The notes beneath the pieces were generated by a model. That model saw only the letters and a program-made list of their open reading frames with translations. It did no database searches and was not told where the DNA came from. The position numbers were made by a program, and so were the translations under genes. A stretch of 64,000 nt of DNA from Rhizobium sp. C4 (GTDB lineage Bacteria; Pseudomonadota; Alphaproteobacteria; Rhizobiales; Rhizobiaceae): positions 1-64,000 of the forward strand of contig NZ_JAJNCX010000005.1 of NCBI RefSeq assembly GCF_021026315.1, read 5' to 3'. The first letter of the stretch is position 1; each line of letters starts with the position of its first letter. Below are positions 33,959 through 41,820 of this stretch, piece by piece.

Positions 33959-35220
33959 CGGCGGAAGAAACAGAACGCTTCGATCTCGTGATCCGCAATG
34001 TGCGGACGGAAGACGATGGCCCGCTGATCGACATTGCGGTCTCCGGCGGACGCATCCGCAGGATGGCGCGATCGATCCGCTGCGAGGCGGTGGAAACGCA
34101 TGACGGCGAGGGCGCCTTCGCCTTTGCCGGCTTCGTCGACAGCCACATCCATCTCGACAAGGCCTGCATTCTCGATCGCTGCACGATCTGCGAGGGCACG
34201 CTGCCGGAGGCGGTGCTGCAGACGGCCTATGCCAAGGCGGGCTTCGAGACGGAGGATGTCTATGCCCGCGCCGCCCGCGTCGTCGAAAAGGCGATCTCGC
34301 ATGGCACGGTACGGATGCGGACCTTTGTCGAGATCGACCCGCGCGCCGGCTTCCGCTCCTTCGAGGCGATCAAGCGGATCAAGGCGGACTATGCCTTCGC
34401 CATCGATATCGAGATCTGCGCCTTCGCGCAGGAGGGGCTGACGAACGAGCCGGCGACGGTGCAGATGCTCGATGCAGCACTGACCGACGGAGCCGATCTC
34501 ATCGGCGGCTGCCCCTATACCGATCCTGACCCCGAGCGGCATATCGAGATGATCTTCGAGCTGGCGGTGAAGCACGACGTTGCGGTCGATTTCCACCTCG
34601 ATTTCGACCTCGACCCCCGCCACACCGATCTGCCGGAAGTTGTCGAGGCAACCCTTCGGCACGGCTGGCAGGGGCGGGTGTCCATCGGCCATGTCACCAA
34701 TCTTTCCGCCATGGCGCCGACGAAGATTGAGGCCATTGCCGGCCGGCTGGCGCGGGCGGGCATTGCGCTGACCGTCCTGCCGGCGACCGATCTATTCCTC
34801 AACGGGCGCGGCCGCGACAAGCTGGTGCCGCGCGGCGTGGCGCCGGCGCATCTGCTCGCCCGGCAGGGTGTCGTCACCTCGATTGCGACCAACAATGTCA
34901 TGAACCCGTTCACGCCCTTCGGGGACGCTTCGCTGATCCGCATGGCCAATCTCTTTGCAAATGTCGCCCAGCTCTCGCGCGACCCGGATATCGCGCATGT
35001 CTTCGACATGATCGCCGCCAATCCGGCGCGACAACTGGGCAGGACGCATGGGCTTGTCGAAGGTGCACCGGCGACCGTGGTCCTGCTGGATGCCGATGGC
35101 GCCAAGACGGCCGTGCGCGAAGTGGCGCGCGTGCTCGCCGGCTGGAAGGACGGGGTCAGGAGTTTCGACAATGGCCGGACGCGGATCTTCCGGCCCGACA
35201 CGAAGGGGAAACCGGCATGA
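33955..35220 (+). CDS. Second amidohydrolase (cytosine deaminase/AtzC-like)
   Basis: The 421-residue amidohydrolase has metal-binding motifs FVDSHIHLDKACI, AVDFHLDFDLDP and SIGHVTNLSAM, and a late TNNVMNPFTPFGDASLIR segment typical of the cytosine deaminase and AtzC-type branch that removes amino groups from pyrimidine- or triazine-like rings. It overlaps the GGT-like gene by four bases (ATGA). Two distinct amidohydrolases in one operon imply two successive deamination or ring-opening steps. Confidence 0.85.
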   Translation: MTAEETERFDLVIRNVRTEDDGPLIDIAVSGGRIRRMARSIRCEAVETHDGEGAFAFAGFVDSHIHLDKACILDRCTICEGTLPEAVLQTAYAKAGFETEDVYARAARVVEKAISHGTVRMRTFVEIDPRAGFRSFEAIKRIKADYAFAIDIEICAFAQEGLTNEPATVQMLDAALTDGADLIGGCPYTDPDPERHIEMIFELAVKHDVAVDFHLDFDLDPRHTDLPEVVEATLRHGWQGRVSIGHVTNLSAMAPTKIEAIAGRLARAGIALTVLPATDLFLNGRGRDKLVPRGVAPAHLLARQGVVTSIATNNVMNPFTPFGDASLIRMANLFANVAQLSRDPDIAHVFDMIAANPARQLGRTHGLVEGAPATVVLLDADGAKTAVREVARVLAGWKDGVRSFDNGRTRIFRPDTKGKPA

Positions 35221-35699
35221 TCACTGAAACCGATCTGGAGCATCTGCGCCGCGCCGTGGCGCTCGCCGCCGAGGCCGTGGAGGCGGGCGACGAGCCGTTC
35301 GGCTCCGTGCTTGTCGGCGCGGACGGGCGGGTGCTGGCCGAAGACCGCAACCGCATTCACACGACCGGAGACGGCACCCGGCATCCGGAATTCACGCTGG
35401 CGCGCTGGTCGGGGGAGAACCTGTCGCCTCAGGATCGCGCGACAGCCACCGTCTACACATCCGGCGAGCACTGCCCGATGTGCGCCGCCGCCCACGGCTG
35501 GGTGGGGCTTGGCCGCATCGTCTATGCCAGCTCGTCCGAACAGCTCGGTGAATGGCTCGCCGAGATGGAGTTGCCGGAAGCCTCGGTGCGCCGCATTGCG
35601 ATCGAGGAGATCGTGACGGGCATTGCGGTCGACGGGCCGGCGCCGGAACTGGCCGAGGCCGTTCGCGCGCTTCACTTCCGCCGTCACGGCAAGGCTTGA
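35217..35699 (+). CDS. CMP/dCMP-type nucleoside/base deaminase
   Basis: The 160-residue zinc deaminase has the HxE catalytic motif in the unusual form RHPEFTLA (HAE in most relatives) and the zinc-binding SGEHCPMCAAAHGW. The N-terminal DEPFGSVLVGADG matches guanine/cytosine deaminases of this fold. It overlaps the preceding amidohydrolase by four bases and ends the operon. With two amidohydrolases and a GGT-like enzyme it suggests complete nitrogen release from a heterocycle or its conjugate. Confidence 0.87.
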   Translation: MITETDLEHLRRAVALAAEAVEAGDEPFGSVLVGADGRVLAEDRNRIHTTGDGTRHPEFTLARWSGENLSPQDRATATVYTSGEHCPMCAAAHGWVGLGRIVYASSSEQLGEWLAEMELPEASVRRIAIEEIVTGIAVDGPAPELAEAVRALHFRRHGKA

Positions 35700-35789
35700 C
35701 GTGCGTCAAGGCGGGGAGAGGCCTGCTCTGCCAGATTTCCGGCTGCAAGGCCTGTTCACGTCCTGAGACAGGCTGGCACCGGAGGATGC

Positions 35790-37304
35790 ATGATCACCGA
35801 CGACCAGAAGGCTGTCACGACGTTTCTGAGCCAGGCGTCATCCTACGGCCTTGCCGGGCCGGTCGAGGTGATGGAAACACATATCTCGCGCATCTTTCTG
35901 GTGGGCGAGCGCGCCTTCAAGATGAAGCGGGCGGTGAAGCTGCCCTATGTCGATTTCTCCACGCCGGAGCTTCGCGTCGCGGCCTGCGAGAAGGAGCGGG
36001 CACTGAATGCCCGCACGACGCCGGAGCTTTATCTCGGCGTTCGCCTTATCTGCCGCGACGACGACGGCAGCCTGTCCTTCGGGTCTTCCGGTACGATCGT
36101 CGACGCGGTGGTCGAAATGAAACGCTTCGACCAGTCCGCCTTGTTCGACCGTATGGCGATGGAGGGCGAGCTGACACCCGCGCTGATGACCGAGCTTGCC
36201 CGGATGGTTGCGGCCTTTCACGCCGGCGCGCCGGTGGCGACGGGCGAGGGTGGGGCAGCAAACATTGCCGGCGTTCTCGATATCAACAAGGCCGGCTTTG
36301 CGACGAGCACGGTGTTTTCCGACGCCGAACAAGTTGCCATCGATGGCCTGTTTCGGAAGCGTCTCGAAGGCATTGCCGCGCATCTCGACCGCCGTGCCGA
36401 GGCCGGCAAGATCCGGCTCTGCCATGGCGATCTGCACCTGCGCAATCTCTGCCTGCTCGAAGGCAAGCCGCGTCTCTTCGACTGCATCGACTTCAACGAC
36501 CGCATCGCCACCATCGACGTTCTCTACGATCTTTCCTTCCTCGTGATGGACCTCTGGCATCGCGGCCTGAAGGACCATGCCAATCTCGTCGCCAACCGCT
36601 ATTGCGATGCGGCGGGCGAGGAGGAGGGTTTCGCCCTTCTGCCATTCTTCACCGCCCTGCGCGCGGCCGTGCGCTCCCATGTGACGGCGACGCAGGCGGA
36701 TGAAGCCGGTGGCGATGACCGGCTCGCGGCGGCGGCGCGATCCTATTGCGACCTCGCACTCCATACATTGTACGAAAGCGGACCGAAACTGGTCGCCATC
36801 GGCGGTTTCAGCGGATCGGGCAAGTCGACGGTCGCTGATGGGCTCGCGGCGCATCTCGGGCCGCCGCCCGGCGCGCGGCTGATCGAGAGCGACCGGGTGC
36901 GCAAGGCCTTGCATGGCGTCTCTCCCGAAACGCATCTCGATGCGACAGCCTACAGCCCGGACATGTCGGCGCGCGTCTATGCCGAGATGGCCGCGCGCGC
37001 CGGCGCCGTGCTGAAGGCCGGGGCGAGCGTGGTCGCGGATGCGGTTCACGACCGCGCCGAGCGACGCGCGGCGATCGGAGACGCGGCCACAAGCGCCGGC
37101 GTGTCCTTCACCGGCATCTGGCTGGATGCACCGGCCGAGACGCTGCGCGCCCGTGTCGCAGCCCGCCAGGGCGGACAATCGGATGCGACGCCGGATGTGC
37201 TGGAACAGCAATTGGCTAAAGGCGTCAGCGATGTCCGGTGGCACAAGGTCGATGCCACGGGAACGGTTGATGCGGTGATCGAGGACGTTCTGGCCCTGAA
37301 ATGA
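35790..37304 (+). CDS. Fusion of aminoglycoside-phosphotransferase-like domain and P-loop kinase
   Basis: The 504-residue protein has an APH-like kinase domain (about 1-330) with the Brenner-type catalytic motif LCHGDLHLRNLCLLEG and DCIDFNDRIATIDVLYDL, then an AAA-type P-loop kinase domain (about 335-500) with Walker A GFSGSGKST. The pair is a widespread but poorly characterised alphaproteobacterial fusion, often annotated bifunctional aminoglycoside phosphotransferase/ATP-binding protein. The substrate is unknown, and antibiotic resistance should not be assumed. It has its own Shine-Dalgarno about 90 bases after the deaminase gene. Confidence 0.85.
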   Translation: MITDDQKAVTTFLSQASSYGLAGPVEVMETHISRIFLVGERAFKMKRAVKLPYVDFSTPELRVAACEKERALNARTTPELYLGVRLICRDDDGSLSFGSSGTIVDAVVEMKRFDQSALFDRMAMEGELTPALMTELARMVAAFHAGAPVATGEGGAANIAGVLDINKAGFATSTVFSDAEQVAIDGLFRKRLEGIAAHLDRRAEAGKIRLCHGDLHLRNLCLLEGKPRLFDCIDFNDRIATIDVLYDLSFLVMDLWHRGLKDHANLVANRYCDAAGEEEGFALLPFFTALRAAVRSHVTATQADEAGGDDRLAAAARSYCDLALHTLYESGPKLVAIGGFSGSGKSTVADGLAAHLGPPPGARLIESDRVRKALHGVSPETHLDATAYSPDMSARVYAEMAARAGAVLKAGASVVADAVHDRAERRAAIGDAATSAGVSFTGIWLDAPAETLRARVAARQGGQSDATPDVLEQQLAKGVSDVRWHKVDATGTVDAVIEDVLALK

Positions 37305-37364
37305 TGCCGGTTCGGCGAAACGGGTCTTCGGTTCCGTCGTCGCCATCGCATCAGCACCGCAACA

Positions 37365-38687
37365 TTATCCCCGCAAGGCGCTGGCCGGCGGCTGGCGATA
37401 GGCGATGATGGCGGGCAGCAAGCAGAGGCAGGCGGCGGCAAGAAGCAGAAGCGCCAGCGCGCCGCCGTCTTCTGCCGCAAAGCTGACGGGCATGTGGAAG
37501 CCGCTGTCTGCGGCAAGCCGGGCGGCAATCACGCGGGCGGCGAGATAGCCAAGCCCGATGCCCGCAACGACACCCGCTGCGACCAGCCCGAACAGTTCGA
37601 GCCAGACAATGCCGAACACGGCCTCGCGCGGCGCGCCAAAGGCCCGCAGAGCGCCGATCTGCTTGCGGCGCTGGCCGATATGCATCACAATAACCAGAAT
37701 AAGCGCCGCGCCGACCAGCAATTGCGCGCCGCCGGCCACAGCCGAGAGAACCTTCTTCACATCGCCGAGCGTCGCATAGAGCTTCGTCAGAACCTCTGCC
37801 GGGAAGACCGCGAGCGTCGCGTCCTTGCGATATTGCTGGCGCAGCTTGTAGGCATCGGCAATCGATTTCGGTTTCACCACGACAGCCGGCAAGCCCGGCA
37901 ATTCGCCCTGCCACTGCTCGTTGATCGCCTCATTGGGGTCGATGGCGTGATGGTCGTGCTCGTCGTGATCGTCATGCCCGTCGTGATGCTCTGCCATTTC
38001 TGTGCCTGCCGGCTTGGCGGCATTCTGGTCGGCGGCGGCGTGATCATGGTCATGTTCGTCCGCATCGCCATCGTCATGATGATGGCCGAGGCCGTGGATA
38101 TCCCAGACGGCCTTGATCGGAACGAGGATCGCCTTGTCCCAGGCGCTGCCGGTCGGTTTCAGCCGTCCAACGACCGTGTAGGCAAGTTCGGTATGCGTAT
38201 GCCCGCCTTCGCCCAGCGTCCCATGCATCGGCTTGACGGTTGCGCCCATCGGCAGCATCACATCCGCACCGATCACCGCCTCGCCCTCGCGGGCAAAGAC
38301 CGCGCCTTCCGAAACGCCGGCGGAGATGTTCTTGACCAGCGTTGTCGTGGTGCCGACAATCGGGGAGGAGCCGAAGAAATCTCCGAAGCCTATGGGGGCG
38401 GCCCAGGCAACGCGCGGATCGGCTTCCAGATCGCTCAACACCTTGCCCGGCATCAGCGGCAGCGCCGAGGGTTGCAGGAAGACGGAGGAGAGAACGAGCT
38501 GGGTTTCGCTTCCGGCAGCACCCACGATGAGGTCGAATTTCTCTGCCGCGCGGGCCGAGCCCAGCCGCAGCGCGCGCTCCTGAAGCGTGACGGCAACGCC
38601 AAGCGCCACGGCGAGCGCCACGATGGCGGCGATGAAGAAGGCGCCGAGGCGGAAGCGGTTGAGATCTGCGAGGATGAAGCGGATCAT
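37365..38687 (-). CDS. FtsX/MacB-type ABC permease with a His/Asp-rich periplasmic segment
   Basis: The 440-residue permease has one N-terminal helix (LGAFFIAAIVALAVALGVAV), a large periplasmic domain and three C-terminal helices (VAGGAQLLVGAALILVIVM, then about 350-440). The periplasmic part carries HGLGHHHDDGDADEHDHDHA and later EHHDGHDDHDEHDHH (about residues 198-250), a probable zinc or other metal-binding segment. FtsX-type permeases transport or extract lipids, peptides or metals, or transmit force. It is coupled by an ATGA overlap to the ATPase gene before it and follows a Tat-exported protein gene. Confidence 0.88.
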   Translation of the reverse strand: MIRFILADLNRFRLGAFFIAAIVALAVALGVAVTLQERALRLGSARAAEKFDLIVGAAGSETQLVLSSVFLQPSALPLMPGKVLSDLEADPRVAWAAPIGFGDFFGSSPIVGTTTTLVKNISAGVSEGAVFAREGEAVIGADVMLPMGATVKPMHGTLGEGGHTHTELAYTVVGRLKPTGSAWDKAILVPIKAVWDIHGLGHHHDDGDADEHDHDHAAADQNAAKPAGTEMAEHHDGHDDHDEHDHHAIDPNEAINEQWQGELPGLPAVVVKPKSIADAYKLRQQYRKDATLAVFPAEVLTKLYATLGDVKKVLSAVAGGAQLLVGAALILVIVMHIGQRRKQIGALRAFGAPREAVFGIVWLELFGLVAAGVVAGIGLGYLAARVIAARLAADSGFHMPVSFAAEDGGALALLLLAAACLCLLPAIIAYRQPPASALRG

Positions 38688-39367
38688 GCGGCGGCCTCGA
38701 TGGTTTCAGCGGCGATGCGGCCGCCGACAAGGCGGATGCGCTTGTCGAAGCGTCCGATCAGCGCCGGATCGTGCGAGACGACGATCAGCGTCGAGCCTTC
38801 GCGTTCGGCCAGCGTCATGATGAGATCCGCCACCTGCGCGCCGCTCTCGCTGTCGAGGCTGGCGGTCGGCTCGTCGGCAATGATGACGGCGGGTCTGCGC
38901 ACCACCGCGCGGGCAACGGCAACACGCTGCATTTCGCCACGCGACATGGTTTCGACCTTCTGTTCGGGTCGCGAAAGCCCGACGATCCGCAGGAGTTCGC
39001 GCGCCCGTTCCGTCATCTCGGCAGTGGCGGCCCGGGCCAGGCGGGCCGGCAGAAGAATATTGTCGAGGGCGGAAAGCCCCTCAAAGAGGTAGAAATCCTG
39101 CATGACAAGGCCGATCGTCTCACCGCGCCAGCGGTCGCGCCGGCTCTCAGACAGGCTGGCAATGTCGGTCCCGCCCCAGCGGACGGCGCCGGTTCGGGGC
39201 CGTTCCAGTCCGGTCAGGATATTGACCAGCGTGCTCTTGCCCGAGCCCGAGGCCCCGGTGACGGCGAGCTTGCCTCCTGCTGCGAGGCGGAATTCATCGA
39301 TCGAGAGAGCAGGGGTCGCAAGGCCTGGAAAGGTGACTTCAAGCGCTTTGATGGAAAGATCGATCAT
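38684..39367 (-). CDS. ABC transporter ATP-binding protein (LolD/MacB type)
   Basis: The 227-residue ATPase has Walker A GASGSGKST, a signature sequence MSRGEMQRVAVARAVVR in place of the usual LSGGQ form, Walker B VIIADEPTASLD and a switch His in VVSHD. It belongs to the group that powers FtsX-type permeases. It overlaps the permease start by four bases and lies six bases after the Tat-exported protein gene, so three genes form one operon. Confidence 0.92.
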   Translation of the reverse strand: MIDLSIKALEVTFPGLATPALSIDEFRLAAGGKLAVTGASGSGKSTLVNILTGLERPRTGAVRWGGTDIASLSESRRDRWRGETIGLVMQDFYLFEGLSALDNILLPARLARAATAEMTERARELLRIVGLSRPEQKVETMSRGEMQRVAVARAVVRRPAVIIADEPTASLDSESGAQVADLIMTLAEREGSTLIVVSHDPALIGRFDKRIRLVGGRIAAETIEAAA

Positions 39368-39373
39368 CGGTTT

Positions 39374-39841
39374 TCAAGCCTCGCGGAAACGGGCATTGCG
39401 GATGCGCAGGCGGCTGAGAAAGCCGGTTTCGGGATCGGTCCACGACCCGATTTCCAGCGTGCCGTCGACGGAAATACGGGTTCCGCCGGGCAGGAATGTC
39501 TGCTTTCCGGAGAGGTAGATGACGACGATATTGTCCGGCCAATCGGCGTCGGACGAGCAGAACGGGCAGAGCGCCATCGGGATTTCGGTCAACACGAAGA
39601 AATTCGCCTCGGCCTTCAGCGGCGGCGCCATGAAGCCTTCCATGGAGACCGGCTTGCCGTTCAGGCCCTTGACCTTGTCGGAATATTCGAGGCCCAGCAC
39701 GCCGAACTTGCTGTAGAGCTCGCCGAAGGCAATCGTGTCGACGGCGAATGCCGGGCGCGCCAGCACGCAAAATGCCGAACCTGCCGCGAGGCTCAGGAAG
39801 CCGCGCCTTGCCAGATGTCGGTTCGAAATGTCTTGCGTCAT
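39374..39841 (-). CDS. Tat-exported small periplasmic protein with CPFC motif
   Basis: The 155-residue protein starts with a twin-arginine signal (HLARRGFLSLAAGSAFCVLA, cleavage after about ARPAFA). The mature part has GKPVSMEGFMAPPL, NFFVLTEIPMALCPFCSSDA and NIVVIYLSGKQ, a pattern resembling small OB-fold-like periplasmic proteins of the DUF3299 kind. CPFC could bind a metal or form a disulfide. ATG 39841 has a strong GGAGG. It is the first gene of an operon with the ABC ATPase and His-rich permease, so it is probably their substrate-handling partner. Confidence 0.8.
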   Translation of the reverse strand: MTQDISNRHLARRGFLSLAAGSAFCVLARPAFAVDTIAFGELYSKFGVLGLEYSDKVKGLNGKPVSMEGFMAPPLKAEANFFVLTEIPMALCPFCSSDADWPDNIVVIYLSGKQTFLPGGTRISVDGTLEIGSWTDPETGFLSRLRIRNARFREA

Positions 39842-39877
39842 CGAAACCTCCGGAGATTTCAATCGCTCTATCCTTGA

Positions 39878-39904
39878 GACCCCGGGCGCTTGCCGCCCGG
39901 GGTC
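39878..39904. terminator. Perfect 11-bp hairpin after phoA
   Basis: GACCCCGGGCG and CGCCCGGGGTC pair perfectly around a five-base loop, between the phoA stop and the start of the Tat-exported protein gene. There is no long T tract in the minus direction, so it may attenuate rather than stop read-through. Confidence 0.6.
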
Positions 39905-39920
39905 TGCTTGGGTTTTGAGG

Positions 39921-41672
39921 TTACTTGGCGGCTGGGGCCATGGCGAAGGTATCGGCGAGCACCTTGTAGACGTCGCTTTCTTCCATATAGCCCTTGAAGC
40001 CTTCGGCGCCGGGGCCGGCAGACTGGAGCACGACGTCATCCACGGCATGAACGCCGGTGTCTTCGTCGCGCGGCAGGTTGCCGGGGACGAGCATGGCACC
40101 CGGAATGTCCTTGTAGGCCGGGTTGGCGTCATACTGGCCCTTGTCGTTCTTCACCGCCGGCTCAAACGGGCCGTCAAGCTTCGGCTTGAAGGTCTCGTAG
40201 TGGTCCGGGCCATTGTTGCCGAAGATGGCGAGGTGCTTGCTGACGGCAATCGAGTCCGGATAGCCGTCGCCATCCTTGTCTTCGTAGTTCGGGAAGCCGG
40301 CCTTTTCATAGGTGCCGACGCGCTCGCGGCCTTCGGTCGCTTCCTTCGTGTCATCGATCGTGCCGATGATCGAAACGCCATGGGTATGGTCGCCGGTGAC
40401 GACGATCAGCGTGTCCGGATGGCTCTTCTGGAAGTCGCGGGCAACGGCGATGGCATGGTCGAACTCGATCGTGTCGAAGACGGCGCGATCCCAGTCGAGC
40501 GGGTGGCTCGCCTTGTCGATGTCGGAGCCTTCGATCATCAGGAAGAAGCCTTCCGGGTTCTTCGACAGGCTGTCGAGCGCGACCTTGGTCATGTCGACGA
40601 GGCCGGGCTGCTTCGGGAACTTGTCGACGGTGCCCTTTTTCAGCTGCATGCGGTCAACGGCATAGTCCATGTTGCCGGTGTGGAAGAGGCCGAGGATCTT
40701 GCCGGTATTGGTGCCAGCGGCGGCCTGAAGCTCGTCCTTGTCGGTGGCGAGCGCGTAGCCTGCATCCTTGAAGATCTTCACATAATCCTTGTCGTCCTTG
40801 CGCTTCGAGCCGGGAACGTCCTTGGAGAGGAAGTAGGCCGAGCCACCGCCGAGAACGACGTCGGGCTTCACATCGAACAGCATGCCGACGATGTCGGCCT
40901 TGTCGGCGCGGCGGCGGGTATGGGCGACAACGGCAGCCGGCGTTGCGTCTTCCAGTTCCGACAGCGCGACGATGCCGATAGACTTCTTGGTCGTGCGGCG
41001 GACGGCTTCGGCAATGTTTTCGACCTTCGGGTCGTCAAGGCTCGACGGCGTGCGGTCGGCATAGACGCCGAGCGCGTTGATCGCCGTCTTGTGGCCGGTC
41101 ATGTAGGCCGACATGGTATTGGCGGAGTCGGTCGCGATCGCGTTGGTGGACGAGGTGCCGATGAAGGCCATGTGTTCGAGATCGTCCATGGCCAGACGAC
41201 CGTTTGCCTTGCCTTCCGTCATCCCCTTGGACATCAGGCGGGCACCGGTGCGATGCGCGACGGACATGCCGTCGCCGAGCATGAAGATGATGTTCTTGGC
41301 CTTCGGCGCGGCTGCCGTTTCGAAGACGTCCCAGGTGACGGTCTTGGTCTCGGAGCCGGCGGTGACGGCCACTTCATACTTGCCGGCCTTGGCGATCTTG
41401 GCGTTGCGCAGGATCACGGCGGAGCCGAGAACCTTGTCGTCCTTGCCCTTTTCCTCGGCGACGAAATCGCCCTTGCCGAGAACGGTCGCGTAGTCCTGAC
41501 CGTTGACGGTGATCTTGACGTCTTCCGGCTTCACGACGGAATTGAACTCGACCTTGAAGTCGAACGGCGAGCCGACGAGGATCGTCGCCCGGCTCAGCGG
41601 ATAAACGGTGGCTGCCTGGGCGGCACCGGCCAGCATGGTTGCTGCGGCGAGTGTAGTGAGAAGCTTGCGCAT
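39921..41672 (-). CDS. phoA: Exported alkaline phosphatase (PhoA family)
   Basis: The 583-residue protein has a signal peptide (MRKLLTTLAAATMLAGAAQA), a short N-terminal beta domain (about 22-115) and the alkaline phosphatase domain: NIIFMLGDGMSVAHRTGAR, the nucleophile region NAIATDSANTMSAY, the metal ligands SDIDKASHPLDW and VTGDHTHG, and HAVDDVVLQ near the end. It releases phosphate from organic phosphates in the periplasm using zinc. It is longer than E. coli PhoA because of the N-terminal domain and an acidic insert (KDGDGYPDS) that may bind calcium. A Pho box upstream indicates control by PhoB. Confidence 0.93.
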   Translation of the reverse strand: MRKLLTTLAAATMLAGAAQAATVYPLSRATILVGSPFDFKVEFNSVVKPEDVKITVNGQDYATVLGKGDFVAEEKGKDDKVLGSAVILRNAKIAKAGKYEVAVTAGSETKTVTWDVFETAAAPKAKNIIFMLGDGMSVAHRTGARLMSKGMTEGKANGRLAMDDLEHMAFIGTSSTNAIATDSANTMSAYMTGHKTAINALGVYADRTPSSLDDPKVENIAEAVRRTTKKSIGIVALSELEDATPAAVVAHTRRRADKADIVGMLFDVKPDVVLGGGSAYFLSKDVPGSKRKDDKDYVKIFKDAGYALATDKDELQAAAGTNTGKILGLFHTGNMDYAVDRMQLKKGTVDKFPKQPGLVDMTKVALDSLSKNPEGFFLMIEGSDIDKASHPLDWDRAVFDTIEFDHAIAVARDFQKSHPDTLIVVTGDHTHGVSIIGTIDDTKEATEGRERVGTYEKAGFPNYEDKDGDGYPDSIAVSKHLAIFGNNGPDHYETFKPKLDGPFEPAVKNDKGQYDANPAYKDIPGAMLVPGNLPRDEDTGVHAVDDVVLQSAGPGAEGFKGYMEESDVYKVLADTFAMAPAAK

Positions 41673-41721
41673 GGGTCCCTCCTGATACGCTGTTTCACAC
41701 CCGTCCGGTTAAAGGGGGCGC

Positions 41722-41739
41722 ATGACAGTTACATGAAGG
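41722..41739 (-). promoter_or_regulatory. Pho box upstream of phoA
   Basis: The minus strand reads CCTTCAT-GTAA-CTGTCAT, two 7-bp PhoB half sites separated by four bases. The second half matches the consensus perfectly and the first at five of seven bases. It lies about 50 bases before the phoA ATG. Confidence 0.8.
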
Positions 41740-41820
41740 CTCGGGAAATCATTCCGTTTACTTCCGGATTTCGCAATGACGCTCAGTTATACTATAACAT
41801 TACCGCGCATTGCGACTTGT

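Noticed and set aside
35790-37304. Antibiotic resistance gene.
   Set aside because: Only general APH-fold motifs are present; fusion to a P-loop kinase and chromosomal context suggest a metabolic kinase.
35838-37346. 502-codon minus-strand frame opposite the kinase fusion.
   Set aside because: Antisense shadow; the plus strand carries Walker A and Brenner motifs.
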